DNA of 32,251 bases, taken from NCBI RefSeq assembly GCF_019636135.1, contig NZ_JAHBYD010000041.1:1-32251 (forward strand), written 5' to 3'. Source of the stretch: Phenylobacterium sp. Lineage in GTDB: Bacteria > Pseudomonadota > Alphaproteobacteria > Caulobacterales > Caulobacteraceae. The notes beneath the pieces were generated by a model. The model was not told where the DNA came from. It worked only from the letters and a program-made list of their open reading frames with translations, and did no database searches. A program made the position numbers and the translations under genes. The stretch's first letter is position 1. The number at the start of each line of letters is the position of its first letter. Of this stretch, positions 29,553-32,251 are shown one piece after another.

Positions 29553-30326
29553 ATGGACATCGCCGCGCTCGTGAGCGACCCGGCCGCCTGGGCCGCGCTC
29601 GTCACCCTCATCGTGATGGAGGTGGTGCTCGGGATCGACAATCTGATCTTCATCTCGATCCTCTCGAACAAGCTGCCCGAGCATCAGCGCGCCAAGGCGC
29701 GGCGCATCGGCATCGCGCTGGCGCTGGTCATGCGGCTGGGGCTGCTCTCGACGCTCGCCTTCATCGTCGGCCTCGTCCAGCCGGTCTTCACCCTGCCCTT
29801 CGATCCGCCCGGCGACATCGACCCCGCCTTCTCCTGGCGCGACCTGATCCTGATCGCCGGCGGCCTCTTCCTGGTCTGGAAGGCCACCACCGAGATCCAC
29901 GAGAAGGTCGACACCCGCGCGACCCACGGCGTGATGGACACCAAGGGCAAGGTCGTCGCCGGCCTGGGCGCGGCGATCTTCCAGATCATCCTGCTGGACC
30001 TGGTCTTCTCGATCGACTCGATCCTGACCGCCGTCGGCATGACCGACCATCTGCCGATCATGATCACCGCGGTGGTCACCACGGTCGCGATCATGCTGGT
30101 GGCCGCCGACCCGCTGGCGAACTTCATCAACAGGAACCCGACCGTGGTGATGCTGGCCCTGGGCTTCCTGCTGATGATCGGCGCGGTGCTGATCGCCGAC
30201 GGCTTCGGCATGCACGTGCCCAAGGGCTACATCTACGCCGCCATGGCCTTCTCCGCCGGCGTCGAGGCCCTGAACATGCTGGCGCGGCGGCAGCGCGCGA
30301 CCGTCGAGGACAAGACGCTGCACTGA
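29553..30326 (+). CDS. TerC-family integral membrane protein
   Basis: This 257-residue inner-membrane protein has about seven hydrophobic segments. Both family signature motifs with their aspartates are present: EVVLGIDNLIFISIL near the N-terminus and LLDLVFSIDSILTAVGM in the middle. Family members are tied to manganese export or metal loading of exported proteins, and to tellurium resistance in ter clusters; no ter cluster is present here. The ATG at 29553 follows a TTG that could serve as an alternative start; a GGAG lies upstream. It converges on priA through palindromic element D. Confidence 0.9.
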   Translation: MDIAALVSDPAAWAALVTLIVMEVVLGIDNLIFISILSNKLPEHQRAKARRIGIALALVMRLGLLSTLAFIVGLVQPVFTLPFDPPGDIDPAFSWRDLILIAGGLFLVWKATTEIHEKVDTRATHGVMDTKGKVVAGLGAAIFQIILLDLVFSIDSILTAVGMTDHLPIMITAVVTTVAIMLVAADPLANFINRNPTVVMLALGFLLMIGAVLIADGFGMHVPKGYIYAAMAFSAGVEALNMLARRQRATVEDKTLH

Positions 30327-30328
30327 GC

Positions 30329-30496
30329 CTTCCCTCCCTTGATGGGGAGGGACAGATCGCGAAGCGATCAGGGTGAGGAAGTGTGGGCCGGACGCCTGCG
30401 CCTGGTGGTTGGCTCATCTCCGCTCTCAGAGTTCCGGACCGGATTGCCTCACCCTGGCGCCTGCGGCGCCTGTCCCTCCCCATCAAGGGAGGGAAG
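30329..30496. repeat. Palindromic intergenic element D
   Basis: The outer arms 30329-30355 and 30470-30496 are perfectly complementary over 27 bases. Inner arms CAGGGTGAGG (30369-30378) and CCTCACCCTG (30447-30456) are also perfect. Between outer and inner arms sit two 13-base inserts at mirror positions: ATCGC-GAA-GCGAT (30356-30368) and GCGCC-TGC-GGCGC (30457-30469). They share no sequence but have the same 5-bp stem and 3-base loop. The element fills the junction of the convergent TerC and priA genes and probably terminates both. Confidence 0.9.
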
Positions 30497-30501
30497 AGCT
30501 C

Positions 30502-32251
30502 TCAAAGGAAGCTGTACGGGTCGATGTCGATGGCGACGCGGAGCTGGCCGCGCGGCTTCACCCGGGCGCGCCAGGCGGCCATGTAGGCCGAAAGGTCGAC
30601 GCCGCGGTCGCAGCGGACCAGGAAGCGCTTGCGGCGGCGCCCGCGCACGAGGCCCAGCGGCGCGTCGGCGGGTCCGTAGACCTCGACGCCGGGCGTGTTG
30701 GGCGCGGCCTCGGCCATCTCGCGCACGAAGGCCTCGAGCTGGGCCGGGTCGGGCCCCGAGGCGATCACCGCCGCCAGCCGGCCGAACGGCGGCAGGCCCG
30801 CCAGCTCCCGCTCGGCCATCTCGGCGGCGACGAAGGCGTCGCGGTCCTGCGCCACCAGGGCCTGCATCACCGCGTGCTCGGGCGCGTAGGTCTGCAGCAG
30901 CGCGCGGCCGGCCCGGTCCGCCCGCCCCGCGCGCCCGGTCGCCTGGGCCAGGAGCTGGTAGGTCCGTTCGGCCGCGCGCAGGTCGCCGCCCCGCAGGCCC
31001 AGGTCGGCGTCCACCACGCCCACCAGAGTGAGCTTCGGGAAGTTGTGCCCTTTCGCCGCCGCCTGGGTCGCCACCAGGATGTCGATCTCGCCCGCCGCCA
31101 TCGTCTCGACCAGCCGCCGGGCCTCGCGCGCGTCGAACGCCGTGTCCGAGGAGAAGACGGCGATCCGCGCCTCCGGGAACAGCGCGCGGGCCTCCTCCTC
31201 GACCCGCTCCACGCCCGGGCCGATGGAGACCAGGCTGTCCTTGGCCCCGCAGTGCGGGCAGGCCGCCGGCTTCGGCATCGAAAAGCCGGTCAGGTGGCAG
31301 ACGAGGCGGCCGGTGTAGCGGTGCTCGACCAGCCAGGAATCCGTGTCGGGCGCGCACAGCCGCTCGCCGCAGGCCTTGCAGAGCACCAGCGGCGCATAGC
31401 CCCGGCGGTTGAGGAAGAGCAGCGTCTGCTCGCCCCGCGCCCAGGTCTCGCCCATGGCGGCGACCAGCGGCGGCGAGAGCCAGCGGCCGGCCTCGGGCGG
31501 CGTCTCGCGCAGGTCGACCAACTCGATGTCGGGCAGCCGCGCCGTCCCGTGCCGGGCGGCCAGCTTCAGCCAGCGGTATCGGCCCGTCTCGGCGTTGCGC
31601 AGGCTCTCCAGCGAGGGCGTCGCCGAGGCCAGCACCACGGCGGCGTCCTCGATCCGCCCGCGCACCACGGCCAGGTCGCGCGCATGGTAGATGAAGCCGT
31701 CCTCCTGCTTGAACGACCCGTCGTGCTCCTCGTCCACGACGATCAGCTTCAGCCGGGCGAACGGCAGGAACAGCGCCGAGCGCGCGCCCACCACGATCCG
31801 GCAGGTCCCGGCCGCCACGCCCTCCCAGACGCGGCGGCGCATCGGCGGGGCGATGTCGGAGTGCCACTCGCCGGGTTGCGCGCCGAACCGGGCCGCCACG
31901 CGCGCGATCACCGCCTGGGTGAGCGCGATCTCGGGCAGCAGGATCAGCACCTGGGCCTGCGGGTCGGCCGCCAGGGCCGCGGCGGCCGCCTCCAGGTAGA
32001 CCTCGGTCTTGCCCGAGCCCGTCACCCCGTCCAGCAACGTCACGCCGAACGCGCCCAGCCCGGCGGTCATCGCCTCGGCCGCCGCCGCCTGGCTGGCGTT
32101 GAGGTCGTGGCCGTGCCGCGCCAGGTCCGGCGCGTCGAAGCGCTGCTCGGCGGTGACGTGGTCGAGCGCCAGCACGCCCTCGTCGACCAGCCCCTTCACG
32201 ACGCCCGCGCCCACGCCTGCGGCCCGCGCGAGCTCGGCCGGCGGCATCGGC
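30502..32251 (-). CDS. priA: Primosomal protein N' (replication restart helicase PriA), C-terminal part
   Basis: This 3'-to-5' DNA helicase restarts stalled replication forks. The gene is cut by the right window edge, so only about the last 583 residues are seen, and the true start is outside. Visible are Walker A GVTGSGKTEVY, the helicase DEEH box (VVDEEHDGSF), SATPS, the zinc-binding cysteines (CKACGERLC, CPHCG), and helicase motifs ATQAAAKGHNFP and QATGRAGRADRAGRALLQ. The C-terminus ends in IDIDPYSFL, as in other PriA proteins. No frameshift is seen. Confidence 0.95.
   Translation of the reverse strand, partial: PMPPAELARAAGVGAGVVKGLVDEGVLALDHVTAEQRFDAPDLARHGHDLNASQAAAAEAMTAGLGAFGVTLLDGVTGSGKTEVYLEAAAAALAADPQAQVLILLPEIALTQAVIARVAARFGAQPGEWHSDIAPPMRRRVWEGVAAGTCRIVVGARSALFLPFARLKLIVVDEEHDGSFKQEDGFIYHARDLAVVRGRIEDAAVVLASATPSLESLRNAETGRYRWLKLAARHGTARLPDIELVDLRETPPEAGRWLSPPLVAAMGETWARGEQTLLFLNRRGYAPLVLCKACGERLCAPDTDSWLVEHRYTGRLVCHLTGFSMPKPAACPHCGAKDSLVSIGPGVERVEEEARALFPEARIAVFSSDTAFDAREARRLVETMAAGEIDILVATQAAAKGHNFPKLTLVGVVDADLGLRGGDLRAAERTYQLLAQATGRAGRADRAGRALLQTYAPEHAVMQALVAQDRDAFVAAEMAERELAGLPPFGRLAAVIASGPDPAQLEAFVREMAEAAPNTPGVEVYGPADAPLGLVRGRRRKRFLVRCDRGVDLSAYMAAWRARVKPRGQLRVAIDIDPYSFL

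Overview
The window looks like a chromosomal segment of a GC-rich alphaproteobacterium, most likely Caulobacterales (Phenylobacterium or Caulobacter type). The evidence is very high GC at third codon positions, long intergenic palindromes of a kind described in Caulobacter, a polyamine pair (PLP decarboxylase plus deoxyhypusine-synthase-like enzyme), and the general gene content. I see 31 protein genes and no rRNA or tRNA genes. The genus is an inference.

Layout. 1-4.3 kb: structured DNA at the edge, a PAS-EAL cyclic-di-GMP protein, an alpha/beta hydrolase coupled to a GFA-fold protein, then signal peptidase I (lepB). 4.3-8.7 kb: a palindromic element and a leftward set: TPR hybrid histidine kinase, stand-alone receiver, HpcH/HpaI aldolase, and a small membrane protein joining a cytoplasmic ribbon-helix-helix domain to a periplasmic EF-hand pair. 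8.7-11.6 kb: a TetR regulator divergent from an unusual TetR-HTH/GT4 glycosyltransferase fusion, then a Nudix hydrolase with a Pho-box-like repeat in front of it. 11.6-14.6 kb: a nested composite palindrome and a phnCDE phosphonate/phosphate importer whose genes overlap by ATGA. 14.9-17.3 kb: ornithine/lysine-type decarboxylase and DHS-like enzyme, which probably make putrescine and homospermidine. 17.4-20.1 kb: a compositionally distinct type II-like restriction-modification pair. 20.3-25.7 kb: a hypothetical protein, class A acid phosphatase, a Mo-oxidoreductase/cytochrome b pair, a small protein, a thioesterase and an alpha/beta hydrolase. 25.8-32.25 kb: a TetR-DUF488 pair, a pentapeptide-repeat protein, a CHAP peptidase, an AT-richer 500-bp gap with a DnaA-box-like site, a TerC-family membrane protein, and the C-terminal part of primosomal helicase PriA, which runs off the right edge.

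The most unusual items are: (i) palindromic elements at convergent gene junctions, one of them a Russian-doll nest of element types seen singly elsewhere here, with side hairpins that keep their shape but not their sequence; (ii) the RHH-TM-EF-hand protein with a perfect 19-bp palindrome just upstream; (iii) the TetR-HTH/glycosyltransferase fusion; and (iv) the restriction-modification pair with an operator-like repeat across the methylase start and a TTG-initiated nuclease. A phosphorus theme (PhnCDE, acid phosphatase, Pho-box-like repeat) recurs but is not proven to be one regulon.
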